A stretch of DNA of 64,000 bases, taken from contig NZ_CP133777.1 of assembly GCF_034347385.1 (NCBI RefSeq), forward strand, positions 1,054,001 to 1,118,000, written 5' to 3'. Shown piece by piece: positions 18,784 through 28,178 of the stretch. The DNA is from Actimicrobium sp. CCC2.4. Lineage in GTDB: Bacteria; Pseudomonadota; Gammaproteobacteria; Burkholderiales; Burkholderiaceae_D. A program made the translations under genes and the position numbers. The notes below the pieces were generated by a model. The model was not told the origin of the DNA. It did no database searches and saw nothing but the letters and a program-made list of their open reading frames with translations. Position 1 is the stretch's first letter. Each line of letters opens with the position of its first letter.

Positions 18784-20184
18784 TTACCCTGGCTGGGCCG
18801 TTGCCGTCAGTCCGCCACCCAGTGACCGGTATAAGTCCACCGCATTGGTCAGCCTGAGCAAGCGCGTCTGCACCAGCGCCTGCTTCGCAATGAACAGTTC
18901 GCGCTGCGCATCGACGACGTCGAGCGCACTGGAAATGCCGTTATCAAAGCGCTGTTGTGCCAGTGTCAGTCGCACGGTCTGCGCCGTGACGACGGCTTGC
19001 TGGGCGACGACCTGCTCTTCCAGCAAACCGCGCGCCACCAGCGCATCCGATACTTCACGGAAGGCGATCTGAATGACTTTTTCGTAGTCGACCACGGCAA
19101 GATCGGTACGGACCTGCGCCAGCGTCAGGTTGCTGCGATTGCGTCCGGCATCAAAGATCGGCAGCACCAGTTGCGGGGCAAATGACCAGCTGCCGGAGCC
19201 GGCCTCGAACAGGCCGGACAGCGCATTGCTGCTTGAGCCGGCCGCGGCGGTCAGCGAAATGCGCGGGAAGAAGGCGGCACGCGCTGCGCCGATATTGGCA
19301 TTGGCCGACTTCAGGCGCTGTTCGGCGGCACGGATGTCGGGCCGGCGCATCAGCAGGTCCGAAGGCAGGCCGGCCGCGATGCTGGTGATGATGTTTTCAT
19401 CGGAGAGCAAGGGTGCTGCGGGCAGGTCGGTGGTGGCGCGGCCCACCAGCAGCGTCAGCGCATTGCCGGCCTGGGCGCGCTGGCGTTGCAGCGTCAGTTG
19501 CGCGACACGGGCGGTTTGCACCAGCGTTTCGGACAGGCGCAGGTCAAGTTCCGACGAGGCCCCGACGTCATAGCGCTGTTGCGCCAGTTGGTAGGCCTGC
19601 ACGCGACCTTCCAGCGTCTGGCGTGCCAGCATCAGTTGTTCGTCAAAGCCGCGCTCGGACAGATAGGCCTTGGCGACTTCGGCAACCAGGCTGATCTGCA
19701 CCGACAGCCGCGCCTCGGTGGTGGCCAGGAATTGCGCCAGCGCCGCGTCATTGAGGCTGCGCACCCGACCAAAAAAGTCCAGCTCGAACGCGGCCAGGCC
19801 AAGACCGACCTGATACGTGCCGCCAATGGCCGGTTGCCCTGTCATCGACAGCGAACCGGGAACGCGGGCGCGGGCACCGCTGGCCGTACCGTTGATCGCG
19901 GGCAGCAGGTCAGCGGACTGCACGTTGTATAGCGCACGTGCTTCTTCGATGCGCAACGCGGCGGTGCGCAGGTCGCGGTTATCGATCAGTGCGGCGGTGA
20001 TCAGCGCTTGCAGCCGCTGGTCCGGAAAAAACGTGCGCCAGCCGGTATCGGCGGCGCTGACGGTGCCGTCGGCGTTACCGGCAAACGTGGCCGCCACCGG
20101 TGCGGCGGGTTGCACGTATAGCGGGGCCATCGAGCAGGCACTCAGCAGACCGGCGGCAAGCATTATCAAAGTCAACCGGGTCAT
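18784..20184 (-). CDS. oprM: Outer-membrane efflux lipoprotein (OprM/NodT family)
   Basis: The 466-residue TolC-superfamily channel has a lipoprotein signal peptide with lipobox LLSAC (Cys17), followed by SMAPLYVQP, typical of NodT/OprM factors. Two repeated alpha-barrel halves and the C-terminal FREVSDALVAR / LYRSLGGG motifs are visible. It forms the outer-membrane duct of the tripartite pump. The start overlaps the end of the RND gene by 4 bp, so it is the last gene of the efflux operon. Confidence 0.93.
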   Translation of the reverse strand: MTRLTLIMLAAGLLSACSMAPLYVQPAAPVAATFAGNADGTVSAADTGWRTFFPDQRLQALITAALIDNRDLRTAALRIEEARALYNVQSADLLPAINGTASGARARVPGSLSMTGQPAIGGTYQVGLGLAAFELDFFGRVRSLNDAALAQFLATTEARLSVQISLVAEVAKAYLSERGFDEQLMLARQTLEGRVQAYQLAQQRYDVGASSELDLRLSETLVQTARVAQLTLQRQRAQAGNALTLLVGRATTDLPAAPLLSDENIITSIAAGLPSDLLMRRPDIRAAEQRLKSANANIGAARAAFFPRISLTAAAGSSSNALSGLFEAGSGSWSFAPQLVLPIFDAGRNRSNLTLAQVRTDLAVVDYEKVIQIAFREVSDALVARGLLEEQVVAQQAVVTAQTVRLTLAQQRFDNGISSALDVVDAQRELFIAKQALVQTRLLRLTNAVDLYRSLGGGLTATAQPG

Positions 20185-23100
20185 TCTTGTTCTCCCTGCT
20201 TGGTTTCATGGTGGGCGGCCAGTGCCAGCTTGCGCTCACGTTCGCTGCCCTTGAAGAAGGTCCGGATAATCACGAAGAACACGGGCACGAAGAACACCGC
20301 CAGCACTGTCGCGGTAATCATCCCGCCCATCACGCCGGTACCGATGGCACGTTGACCGGCCGAACCGGCACCGGATGCCAGCACCAGCGGCAGCACCCCG
20401 AGGATGAAGGCCAGCGAGGTCATGATGATCGGGCGGAAACGCAGGTGGACCGCTTCCAGCGTCGCCTCGATCACGCTCTTGCCCTGCGCTTGCAGATCCT
20501 TGGCGAACTCGATGATCAGGATCGCGTTCTTGGCCGACAGGCCGATCGTGGCAATCAGGCCCACTTTGAAATACACGTCGTTCGGCAAATCGCGAAAACT
20601 CGCCCCGAGCAGCGCACCCAGTACGCCGAGTGGCACCACCAGCAAGACCGCAATCGGGATGGTGGCGCTTTCGTACAGCGCGGCCAGCACCATGAAAACG
20701 ATCAGCAGCGACAGCGCGAACAGGGCAGGTGCTTGCGAGCCGGAGGTTTTTTCTTCCAGTGACTGACCCGTCCACTCGAAGCCGAAGCCGGCTGGCAGCT
20801 GCTTCATCAGGTTTTCCATCTCGGTCAGTGCTTCGCCGGAGCTGCGACCCGGCGCTGCATCACCCGAGATCTTCATCGCCGGATAGCCGTTGTAGCGCAC
20901 CAGTTGTACCGGACCAACGATCCAGCGGGAAGTCACGAACGACGACATCGGCACCATCGCGCCGCTGCTACTGCGCACATACAGCTTGAGCAGGTCTGAC
21001 GGTTGCTGGCGTTCCGGCGCATCGGCTTGCACGATCACGCGTTGCTGGCGACCCTGGTTCGGGAAGTCGTTGATGTACGACGAGCCGAGTGCGGTCGACA
21101 GCGTGGCATTGATGTCGGCAAACGCGACGCCAAGCGCATTGGCCTTGTCGCGGTCGATATCAAGTTGCAGTTGCGGTGCATCGTCGAGTCCTTCCGGACG
21201 CACGCCGACGAGTACCTTGCTCTGTCCAGCCAGTCCGAGCAGCTGGTTGCGTGCCGCCACCAGCGCAGTATGGCCGAGGCCGGCCCTATCCTGCAGACGG
21301 AACGTGAAGCCGGTGCCGTTGCCCAGTTCGGGAATCGGCGGTGGCGTGACCGGGAAAACGATCGCGTCGCGGATGCTCGAGAACTCGCGCATCGCGCGGC
21401 CGGCCAGTGCGCTGGCGGACTGGTCGGCATTGCGCTCGCTCCAGTCTTTCAGCGGCACGAACACCAGGCCGGCATTCTGGCCATTGCCTGAAAAACTGTA
21501 TCCGGCGACGGCGACGGTACGGGCCACTTCAGGCTGCTTGAGGTAAAAATTCTCGACTTCCTCGAGTACTTTCAAGGTCCGTCCGGTACTGGCACCGGCG
21601 GGCAGTTGCACGTTGGTGACGATGTAGCCCTGATCTTCGGTCGGCAGGAAGGCCGATGGCAGACGGGTGTATAGGAAGCCGACAACCAGCAGGATGCCGC
21701 CATAGACCAGTGTGTAGCGCAGCGTGCTGTTGAGCATCTTGCCGACAAAGCTCTGGTAGCCCGAGGCAGTGCGGCCAAAGCCCCGATTGAACCAGCCGAA
21801 GAAACCTTTCTTTTCGGTGTGGTGGCCGGCTTTGACCGGTTTCAGGATGGTGGCGCACAGTGCCGGCGTTAGCGTCAGCGCCAGCAGCGCGGAGAACGCC
21901 ATCGAGGACACCATCGACAGCGAAAACTGCCGGTAGATGGCGCCGACTGCACCACCAAACATGGCCATCGGCAGGAATACCGCAATCAGTACCAGCGTGA
22001 TACCGATGATCGCGCCGGTGATCTGGCCCATTGCCTTGCGGGTGGCGTCACGCGCCGACAAGCCTTCTTCGCTCATGATGCGTTCGACGTTTTCAACCAC
22101 CACGATCGCGTCGTCGACCAGAATGCCGATGGCCAGCACCATGCCGAACATCGTCAGGACGTTGATGGAGAATCCGAACAGTGACATCACGCCGAACGTA
22201 CCCATCAGGGCGATAGGCACGACGATGGTCGGGATCAGCGTGGCGCGGAAATTTTGCAGGAACAGATACATCACCAGGAACACCAGCAAGATGGCTTCGA
22301 GCAGCGTCTTGACCACTTCCTCGATCGAAATCTTGACGAAGGTCGAGGTGTCATACGGAATGTCGTAGCGCACGCCCTCCGGGAAGAATTTGGACAGCTC
22401 TTCCATTTTGGCGCGCACGGCCGTTGCGGTGCCAAGGGCATTGCCGGACGGGGACAGTTGCACTGCGATAGCGGCGGTCGGTTTGCCGTTCAGGCGTGCC
22501 GAGGTGCCGTAGGCCTGACCGCCGATATCGATACGGGCAACGTCGCGCAGCAGCACCGTCGAGCCATCCGGATTGGCACGCAGGACCACTTTGCCGAATT
22601 CTTCCGGCGTTGCGAGCTGGCCGGTGACGATGATCGGTGCCGAATACTGTTGCGTAGTCGGGCTGGGCAATTCGCCCAGCGTACCGGCCGTGACCTGCGC
22701 ATTTTGTGCACGCACGGCGCTGGTGACATCGGCGGTGGTCAGCTTGTAGCCGACCAGCTTGGCCGGATCGAGCCAGATCCGCATTGCCCGCTCGGTACCG
22801 AACAGCTGGGCTTCGCCGACCCCCGGTACGCGTTTGAGTTCATTGAGGACATTGCGCGAAATGTAGTCGCCCAGTGCGATCGGATCGAGCTTGCCATCGG
22901 TCGACGATAGCGACGTAAACAGCAGAATGTTGCTGCGCGATTTGGTGACCTGCACGCCCTGCTGCGTGACGACTTGCGGCAAGCGCGCCTCGACCCGTTT
23001 CAGGCGGTTCTGGACATCGACAGCGGCTAGATTGGGATCGGTGCCCGGCTCGAACGACACGGTAATGCGAACCTGGCCGTTGGCCTGGCTTTGCGATTCC

Positions 23101-23333
23101 ATGTACTTCAAGCCCTCGGCACCGTTCATTTCCTGTTCGATCAGGCTGGTGACGCTGTCATCGAGCAACTGGGCAGACGCGCCCGGATAGGTTGCGGCGA
23201 TGACCACGGAAGGCGGAGCGATGGAAGGGTATTGCGAGACAGGCAGGCTCGTGATGGAGAGCGCACCCGCCAGCACGATGAACAGTGCCAGCATCCAGGC
23301 GAAGACCGGTCGGTCAATAAAAAAATGTGCCAT
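20181..23333 (-). CDS. acrB: RND multidrug efflux transporter, HAE1 family (AcrB/MexB-like)
   Basis: The 1050-residue inner-membrane proton/drug antiporter has the expected length for HAE1 RND pumps. It begins MAHFFIDRPVFAWMLALFI and carries the proton-relay motif GILVDDAIVVVENVERIM in transmembrane helix 4. Two duplicated halves each carry a large periplasmic loop. It sits between the periplasmic adaptor gene (10 bp upstream) and the outer-membrane lipoprotein gene (overlapping), which fixes its role. The substrate range cannot be read from the sequence. Confidence 0.96.
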   Translation of the reverse strand: MAHFFIDRPVFAWMLALFIVLAGALSITSLPVSQYPSIAPPSVVIAATYPGASAQLLDDSVTSLIEQEMNGAEGLKYMESQSQANGQVRITVSFEPGTDPNLAAVDVQNRLKRVEARLPQVVTQQGVQVTKSRSNILLFTSLSSTDGKLDPIALGDYISRNVLNELKRVPGVGEAQLFGTERAMRIWLDPAKLVGYKLTTADVTSAVRAQNAQVTAGTLGELPSPTTQQYSAPIIVTGQLATPEEFGKVVLRANPDGSTVLLRDVARIDIGGQAYGTSARLNGKPTAAIAVQLSPSGNALGTATAVRAKMEELSKFFPEGVRYDIPYDTSTFVKISIEEVVKTLLEAILLVFLVMYLFLQNFRATLIPTIVVPIALMGTFGVMSLFGFSINVLTMFGMVLAIGILVDDAIVVVENVERIMSEEGLSARDATRKAMGQITGAIIGITLVLIAVFLPMAMFGGAVGAIYRQFSLSMVSSMAFSALLALTLTPALCATILKPVKAGHHTEKKGFFGWFNRGFGRTASGYQSFVGKMLNSTLRYTLVYGGILLVVGFLYTRLPSAFLPTEDQGYIVTNVQLPAGASTGRTLKVLEEVENFYLKQPEVARTVAVAGYSFSGNGQNAGLVFVPLKDWSERNADQSASALAGRAMREFSSIRDAIVFPVTPPPIPELGNGTGFTFRLQDRAGLGHTALVAARNQLLGLAGQSKVLVGVRPEGLDDAPQLQLDIDRDKANALGVAFADINATLSTALGSSYINDFPNQGRQQRVIVQADAPERQQPSDLLKLYVRSSSGAMVPMSSFVTSRWIVGPVQLVRYNGYPAMKISGDAAPGRSSGEALTEMENLMKQLPAGFGFEWTGQSLEEKTSGSQAPALFALSLLIVFMVLAALYESATIPIAVLLVVPLGVLGALLGASFRDLPNDVYFKVGLIATIGLSAKNAILIIEFAKDLQAQGKSVIEATLEAVHLRFRPIIMTSLAFILGVLPLVLASGAGSAGQRAIGTGVMGGMITATVLAVFFVPVFFVIIRTFFKGSERERKLALAAHHETKQGEQE

Positions 23334-23343
23334 GCCGGACTCC

Positions 23344-24564
23344 TTATTTCGCTGCAGCGGCAGCCGGTGCCGGCTTGGCTCCGGCGGCAGGAGCAGTCAT
23401 TGCCGCAGGGGCGGTGTCAGTGTCTTTCCACTGGATTGTCTTGACGGTGGCTCCCGGTTTGATCTTCTGGAAACCTTCGACGATGACTTTGTCACCGGCA
23501 TTCAGGCCGTCGGTGACGATCCATTTGTTGCCTTGCGACGTGCTGGTCTTGATCTTGCGCACCACGACTTTGTCTTCTGCGCCGACCAGCATCACGGTCG
23601 CTTCCTGACCAGTGCGCTGCACCGCTTGTTGCGGCACCGTGATGGTGGCTTCGTTAATGGCTTGCTCTATGTTGGCGCGGACATACATGCCTGGCAGCAG
23701 CAGCCGGTCCGGATTCGGGAATTCGGCGCGCAGCGTGATGGCCCCTGAGCTTTCATCGACGCTCAGATCGGAAAACAGTAGCTTGCCGGATTGCGAATAC
23801 GTCTTGCCGTCTTCAGTCACCAGTGTCACTTTGGCCAAGCCCTTGCCGGCACTTTGTAACTGGCCGCTGGCCATCGCACGCTGCAGGCGCAGCACTTCGA
23901 TGCTCGACTGTGTCATGTTGACGAATACCGGGTCGACTTGCTGGACGATGGCCAGCGGGGTGGCTTCACCGAGGCCGACCAGCGCACCTTCGGTCACCAG
24001 CGCACGGCCGATGCGACCGGAGATCGGCGCGGTAACCGTGGCGTAGCCCAGATTCAGGCTGGCAACCTGGCGTGCGGCTTTACCGGCGGCGAGGTCGGCA
24101 CCGGCTTGCGTCTTTGCGGTGACCGCATCGTCGTATTCCTGCTTGCTGATGGCGTTGGTTTTGACCAGTGGCGCATAGCGCTGCACTTTTAATGATGCTT
24201 GTGCGAGGTTGGCATCGGCTTTCGCCACGACGGCCTGGGCGCTGTCATAAGCGGCCTTGAAGGCTGCCGGATCGATCCGGTACAAGACGTCGCCGGCCTT
24301 GACTTCACTGCCTTCGCGGAACACCCGCTTCTGGACGATACCGGCAGCACGGGCACGCACCTGGGCGATGCGGCTGGCTTCGATGCGACCCGGCAGTTCA
24401 GTGGTCACCGGCATGCTGCCCGGTGTCACGGTGACGATGGCCACTTCGGTGGGCGGCGCCTTGGTGGCAGCCGGAGGCTTATTGTCACTACAGGCAGCAA
24501 GCGCCGCGAGCAGCAACAGGGAAGCGCTCAAGCGCAACGTGGAATCAGGTCGGGTCAGGCGCAT
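23344..24564 (-). CDS. acrA: RND efflux periplasmic adaptor lipoprotein (AcrA/MexA-like)
   Basis: The 406-residue membrane-fusion protein starts at the ATG at 24564, which gives a lipoprotein signal peptide with lipobox ALAAC (Cys25). The open frame extending further upstream crosses the operator region and is not used. The body shows the lipoyl/hairpin region (EASRIAQVRARAAGIVQKRVFREGSEVKAGDVLYRIDP, quoted here only to VRARAAG as its core) and beta-barrel domains. The tail is Ala/Pro-rich. It bridges AcrB and OprM in the periplasm and is the first gene of the operon. Confidence 0.94.
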   Translation of the reverse strand: MRLTRPDSTLRLSASLLLLAALAACSDNKPPAATKAPPTEVAIVTVTPGSMPVTTELPGRIEASRIAQVRARAAGIVQKRVFREGSEVKAGDVLYRIDPAAFKAAYDSAQAVVAKADANLAQASLKVQRYAPLVKTNAISKQEYDDAVTAKTQAGADLAAGKAARQVASLNLGYATVTAPISGRIGRALVTEGALVGLGEATPLAIVQQVDPVFVNMTQSSIEVLRLQRAMASGQLQSAGKGLAKVTLVTEDGKTYSQSGKLLFSDLSVDESSGAITLRAEFPNPDRLLLPGMYVRANIEQAINEATITVPQQAVQRTGQEATVMLVGAEDKVVVRKIKTSTSQGNKWIVTDGLNAGDKVIVEGFQKIKPGATVKTIQWKDTDTAPAAMTAPAAGAKPAPAAAAAK

Positions 24565-24695
24565 GGAATTCTCGCAATGGAAGGTCGTACTGTTATTGGT
24601 ATAGGGACGGGTGCGACACGGGTCGCTAAAGTTGGTGCGGTGCATGAAATGTGAGTTTCTTCGTGCATGCCGGCCATGTCGTGTTGGATGGTAGT

Positions 24696-24721
24696 ATACA
24701 TACATTCAATGATGTATGTAT
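24696..24721. promoter_or_regulatory. Perfect AcrR-type operator between efflux operon and regulator
   Basis: ATACATACAT (24696-24705) and ATGTATGTAT (24712-24721) are perfect inverted repeats separated by TCAATG. The arms equal those of the E. coli AcrR operator as I recall it (TACATACA...TGTATGTA). The site lies 131 bp before acrA and 36 bp before the regulator ATG, in the divergent intergenic region, so it should control both. Confidence 0.82.
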
Positions 24722-24757
24722 TGTGCGGTGCAGTGCAGCATTTTTATCCAGGCAATT

Positions 24758-25393
24758 ATGTCCCGATCGACAAAAGAAGAAGCCCTTGAAACCCGCAGCC
24801 GCATCCTCGATGCGGCTGAAAATGTCTTTCACGCTCACGGCGTGACACGCACGTCGCTGGCGGATGTGGCGACAGCCGCGAACGTCACGCGTGGCGCAAT
24901 TTACTGGCATTTCAAGAACAAGGGGGATTTGTTCAATGCCATGTGTGAGCGAGCGCACTTACCGCTGGAAGCGATGGTGTTAGAGAGCGCCGATCATCCC
25001 GACCGCGAACCGCTCGACCAGCTGCGCGCCGGCATCCTGTTTGCGATCAACGACATCGTTCACAACCCGCAGACGCGGCGGGTCTTCGAAGTCATTTTTC
25101 ACAAATGCGAGCTGGTCGATATCGATGACCCGATCCGTGTCCGTCAGCACGAAGGCTTCAATGACTGCATGCACAATATCGAGCGATTGCTCATTCTGGC
25201 GTGCGCGCAGGGCCAGTTGCCGGCGACGCTGGATACGCATCTGGCGACGGTCAGCCTGCATGCGATGCTCGAAGGCCTGATCAATAACTGGCTGTTTTCA
25301 CCGCAAAGTTTTGATCTTGGCAGGCAGTCCGGACGGCTGCTTGATGCGTGCTTTGCTATGTTGCGCTGTGCGGAGTCGTTGCGAACGACTTAA
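24758..25393 (+). CDS. acrR: TetR-family repressor of the RND pump (AcrR/TtgR-like)
   Basis: The 211-residue protein has an N-terminal TetR helix-turn-helix (SLADVATAANVTRGAIYWHFKNKG, core VTRGAIYWHF about residues 40-50) and an all-helical ligand-binding domain of the AcrR/TtgR type. The ATG at 24758 gives MSRSTKEEALETR, the usual start; the upstream extension would run through the operator. It is divergent from acrA-acrB-oprM and close to the palindrome it presumably binds. It overlaps the convergent glycosyltransferase by 4 bp at the 3' end. Confidence 0.93.
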   Translation: MSRSTKEEALETRSRILDAAENVFHAHGVTRTSLADVATAANVTRGAIYWHFKNKGDLFNAMCERAHLPLEAMVLESADHPDREPLDQLRAGILFAINDIVHNPQTRRVFEVIFHKCELVDIDDPIRVRQHEGFNDCMHNIERLLILACAQGQLPATLDTHLATVSLHAMLEGLINNWLFSPQSFDLGRQSGRLLDACFAMLRCAESLRTT

Positions 25394-26205
25394 TCCCGTG
25401 AGGAGCGTTGCTGCGTCTGCGTGCGTTCATACACGTCGGCGTCGCGCACCGATCCGCCCTCTGCCTGGGTCAGCAGCATCAGCTTGAAGTACTTGTGATA
25501 AGTGGTTTCGGCCGCGCACAGCGCGACGATCAGCCCGGCCCGGCCATCCAGAAAACCGCGCTTGAACACGAACGAACGCAGGAAGGCCGACAGGGCGTGC
25601 ACGAACGCCTTGCGCAGCGTGGCGCGTTTGCCGGCCGCAAAGGCCTGGCGGGCGCCCAGCTCCGAATACTGTTCCACCTTGCGCAGAAAGTCGCTGTCGT
25701 CGCGGTAACTGTAATGAATGATCGGACTGTGCAGGTAGCCGATTTTGCCGCCGTTGACCAGCACCCGTTCGTGCACCAGGCTGTCCGAGAACCGGCCGCT
25801 GCCGCGTCGCCATAACCGGATCACGTGATCCGGATACCAACCCGAATGACGGATGAACTGGCCGCAGAAACTCGACAGCCTTGGTAGCGCATACGCATCG
25901 TGTTGCGGAGCGGCGATGACGGCGAGGATTTCGTCACGCAATGCCGGCGTGATACGCTCGTCGGCATCCAGCGACAAGATCCAGTCACCATCGGCAGCGG
26001 CCAGCGCGCGATTTTTTTGTGGACCGAAGCCGGGCCAGTCGGTCGTCTCGATGACGCTGGCACCAGCAGCGCGGGCCAGTCCGACAGTGCCGTCCGTGCT
26101 ACCTGAATCTACTATAATCCACTGGTTTGCAAATCCGACGCTGTCCATGCAGGCGCCGATATTTCGTGCCTCATTTTTTGTGATGACAATGACAGAGAGT
26201 TTCAT
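25390..26205 (-). CDS. Family 2 glycosyltransferase, WaaE/KdtX-like LPS core transferase
   Basis: The protein has 271 residues from the ATG at 26205. The N-terminal GT-A nucleotide-sugar fold starts LSVIVITKNEARNI, with VDSGSTDGT and the DXD-type metal motif LSLDADERI. Family features of WaaE/KdtX beta-1,4-glucosyltransferases follow (GWYPDHVIRLWRRG, HERVLVNG, HYSYRD). It most likely adds a sugar to the inner-core heptose. It is divergent from msbA and near waaF, so the locus serves LPS assembly. The open frame continues for hundreds of codons upstream, antisense to msbA, which is composition-driven and not part of this gene. Confidence 0.88.
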   Translation of the reverse strand: MKLSVIVITKNEARNIGACMDSVGFANQWIIVDSGSTDGTVGLARAAGASVIETTDWPGFGPQKNRALAAADGDWILSLDADERITPALRDEILAVIAAPQHDAYALPRLSSFCGQFIRHSGWYPDHVIRLWRRGSGRFSDSLVHERVLVNGGKIGYLHSPIIHYSYRDDSDFLRKVEQYSELGARQAFAAGKRATLRKAFVHALSAFLRSFVFKRGFLDGRAGLIVALCAAETTYHKYFKLMLLTQAEGGSVRDADVYERTQTQQRSSRD

Positions 26206-26367
26206 AACACCTAAGGTGGGATCGCACAATTGTTCACGGGGTGCTTGCCCGAGGCCGGCAGCGGCGCTCAAGGTACATCCCGGCATGCTGCCACTGCGGC
26301 AGCCAGTCCGGAGAATTGTAAACGCTTTCTTCCGCCGTTCCCGCCTGCTTACCCCGTAAAGTCCCCG

Positions 26368-28104
26368 ATGAAATTGCCTCCCCATCTGATGCGCCTGGCG
26401 CGCATGCTCAAGCCATTCCGTGGTCGCCTCGGGCTGGCCTTCCTGGGGATGGCGATCACCGCCTCGACCGAACCGATGTTCCCCGCGGTGATGAAAACCC
26501 TGCTCGACAATGGCTTCGTCGGCAAATCGACGATCCCGCTGTGGACCGTGCCGGTCGCCGTGATCGGCATGTTCGTGCTGCGCGGGCTCTCGACTTTTCT
26601 GACGACCTACATGATGACCTGGGTCTCGACCCATCTGCTCAATATCCTGCGCCGGCAAATGTTCAGTCGCCTGCTGGATGTGCCGGCGCAATTCTACGAG
26701 CGCACCTCGGTCGGACGTGTCATCAACTCGATGATGTTCGAGGTCCAGCAAATCATTGAAATGGTCACCAAGGTATTCACCTCGCTGATCCGTGACAGCC
26801 TTACTGTCATCGTGTTGCTGGCATTTTTGTTGTGGTTGAACTGGCGTCTGACTATCGTCGCGCTGGTGTTGCTGCCGCTGATGGCGATTGTGGTCCGGAT
26901 GACCGGCAAGCGGCTGCGCAAGCTCACGCGTGACTTCCTCGATGTCAATGCCGAACTGACGCAGGTCATCGAAGAAACCACCCGCGCCCAGCAGGTCATC
27001 AAGATCTTCGGTGGCCATGACTATGAAAAAAGCCGCTTCGAACAGCGTGCGGTCAAGCTGCGCAATTATTCGATGCGCATGGCCAGTACCTTCGCCGCGA
27101 CCGTCCCGATCACGCAGATCATGGCCTCTTGCGCGGTGTCGGTGGTGATCGTGATTGCGCTGTTGCAGTCCGGCCAGAACCAGATCACCGCCGGCGGTTT
27201 CGTCTCGTTCATCACCGCGATGCTGATGCTGCTGACACCGCTCAAGCACCTGGCCGAAGTCAACGGCCCGCTGCAACGCGGCATCGCTGCAGCGGAAGCG
27301 GTCTTCGCGCTGATCGATACGCCGCCCGAACGCACCAATGGCGTCGCGCTGACCGGCCGCTCGGTTGGTCACATCGAATTCCAGAACGTCTGCTTTGCCT
27401 ATCCCGAGCAGACCTTGCCGGCGCTGGCCAATATCAACCTGACCATCCATCCCGGCGAGACGGTCGCCTTCGTGGGGATTTCGGGCGGCGGAAAATCGAC
27501 GCTGGTCAATCTGGTGCCGGGGTTTCATACGCCGCAATCGGGCCAGATCTGCCTCGACGGCGCGCCACTCGATTCGTTGTCGCTGACCAGCCTGCGCTCG
27601 CAGATGGCCATGGTCAGCCAGAACGTCGTCCTGTTCGATGACACCGTCGCTGCCAACATCGCCTATGGCGATCCGGAACCGGATCGCGCACGGGTCGAAG
27701 CCGCCGCCAGCGCAGCGCATCTGACCGAAATGATCGCGGCCTTGCCGAAAGGTTTTGACACGCCGATTGGCGATAACGGCAGTCGCTTGTCCGGTGGCCA
27801 GCGCCAGCGCATGGCGATTGCCCGCGCGATCTACAAGGACGCACCGATCCTGATTCTCGACGAAGCCACCTCGGCACTCGACAACGAATCCGAGCGCGCG
27901 GTCCAGTCCGCGCTGGTCGACCTGATGCAGAACCGCACCACGCTGGTCATTGCCCACCGGCTCTCGACGATTGAGCGGGCCGACCGCATCGTGGTGCTGG
28001 TTAGCGGTCATATCGTCGAATTGGGCACCCATGCCGAACTCCTGGCGCGCGATGGCGTCTACGCTAGCCTGCACCATTTGCAGTTTGAAAAGGAAGCCGT
28101 CTGA
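26368..28104 (+). CDS. msbA: Lipid A export ATP-binding/permease protein MsbA
   Basis: The 578-residue ABC half-transporter has six transmembrane helices in the first 310 residues, followed by a nucleotide-binding domain. Walker A is VGISGGGKSTL, the signature is LSGGQRQRMAIARA and Walker B is ILILDEATSALD. It flips core-lipid A across the inner membrane as a homodimer. The ATG at 26368 (MKLPPHLMRLARM) is preferred to the longer TTG-initiated frame. Its stop overlaps a 24-codon frame that leads into waaF. Confidence 0.94.
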   Translation: MKLPPHLMRLARMLKPFRGRLGLAFLGMAITASTEPMFPAVMKTLLDNGFVGKSTIPLWTVPVAVIGMFVLRGLSTFLTTYMMTWVSTHLLNILRRQMFSRLLDVPAQFYERTSVGRVINSMMFEVQQIIEMVTKVFTSLIRDSLTVIVLLAFLLWLNWRLTIVALVLLPLMAIVVRMTGKRLRKLTRDFLDVNAELTQVIEETTRAQQVIKIFGGHDYEKSRFEQRAVKLRNYSMRMASTFAATVPITQIMASCAVSVVIVIALLQSGQNQITAGGFVSFITAMLMLLTPLKHLAEVNGPLQRGIAAAEAVFALIDTPPERTNGVALTGRSVGHIEFQNVCFAYPEQTLPALANINLTIHPGETVAFVGISGGGKSTLVNLVPGFHTPQSGQICLDGAPLDSLSLTSLRSQMAMVSQNVVLFDDTVAANIAYGDPEPDRARVEAAASAAHLTEMIAALPKGFDTPIGDNGSRLSGGQRQRMAIARAIYKDAPILILDEATSALDNESERAVQSALVDLMQNRTTLVIAHRLSTIERADRIVVLVSGHIVELGTHAELLARDGVYASLHHLQFEKEAV

Positions 28105-28178
28105 TGACCCTGCATGATCCGTACTTTTTCTTCCTCTCGATCGCCACCTCGCCGCCCGTCTGCGTGGCGCACCGGTGA
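28104..28178 (+). CDS. Possible 24-residue leader peptide between msbA and waaF
   Basis: An ATG in the ATGA overlap with the msbA stop opens a 24-codon frame rich in Phe and Pro (MTLHDPYFFFLSIATSPP). Its TGA overlaps the GTG start of waaF as GTGA. The two overlaps would let ribosomes pass from msbA to waaF without leaving the message. No homology is recognised. It may simply be the remnant of a deleted gene. Confidence 0.3.
   Translation: MTLHDPYFFFLSIATSPPVCVAHR

Noticed and set aside
24565-24705. A 47-codon N-terminal extension of the AcrA-like protein.
   Set aside because: It would precede the lipoprotein signal peptide and run through the AcrR operator.
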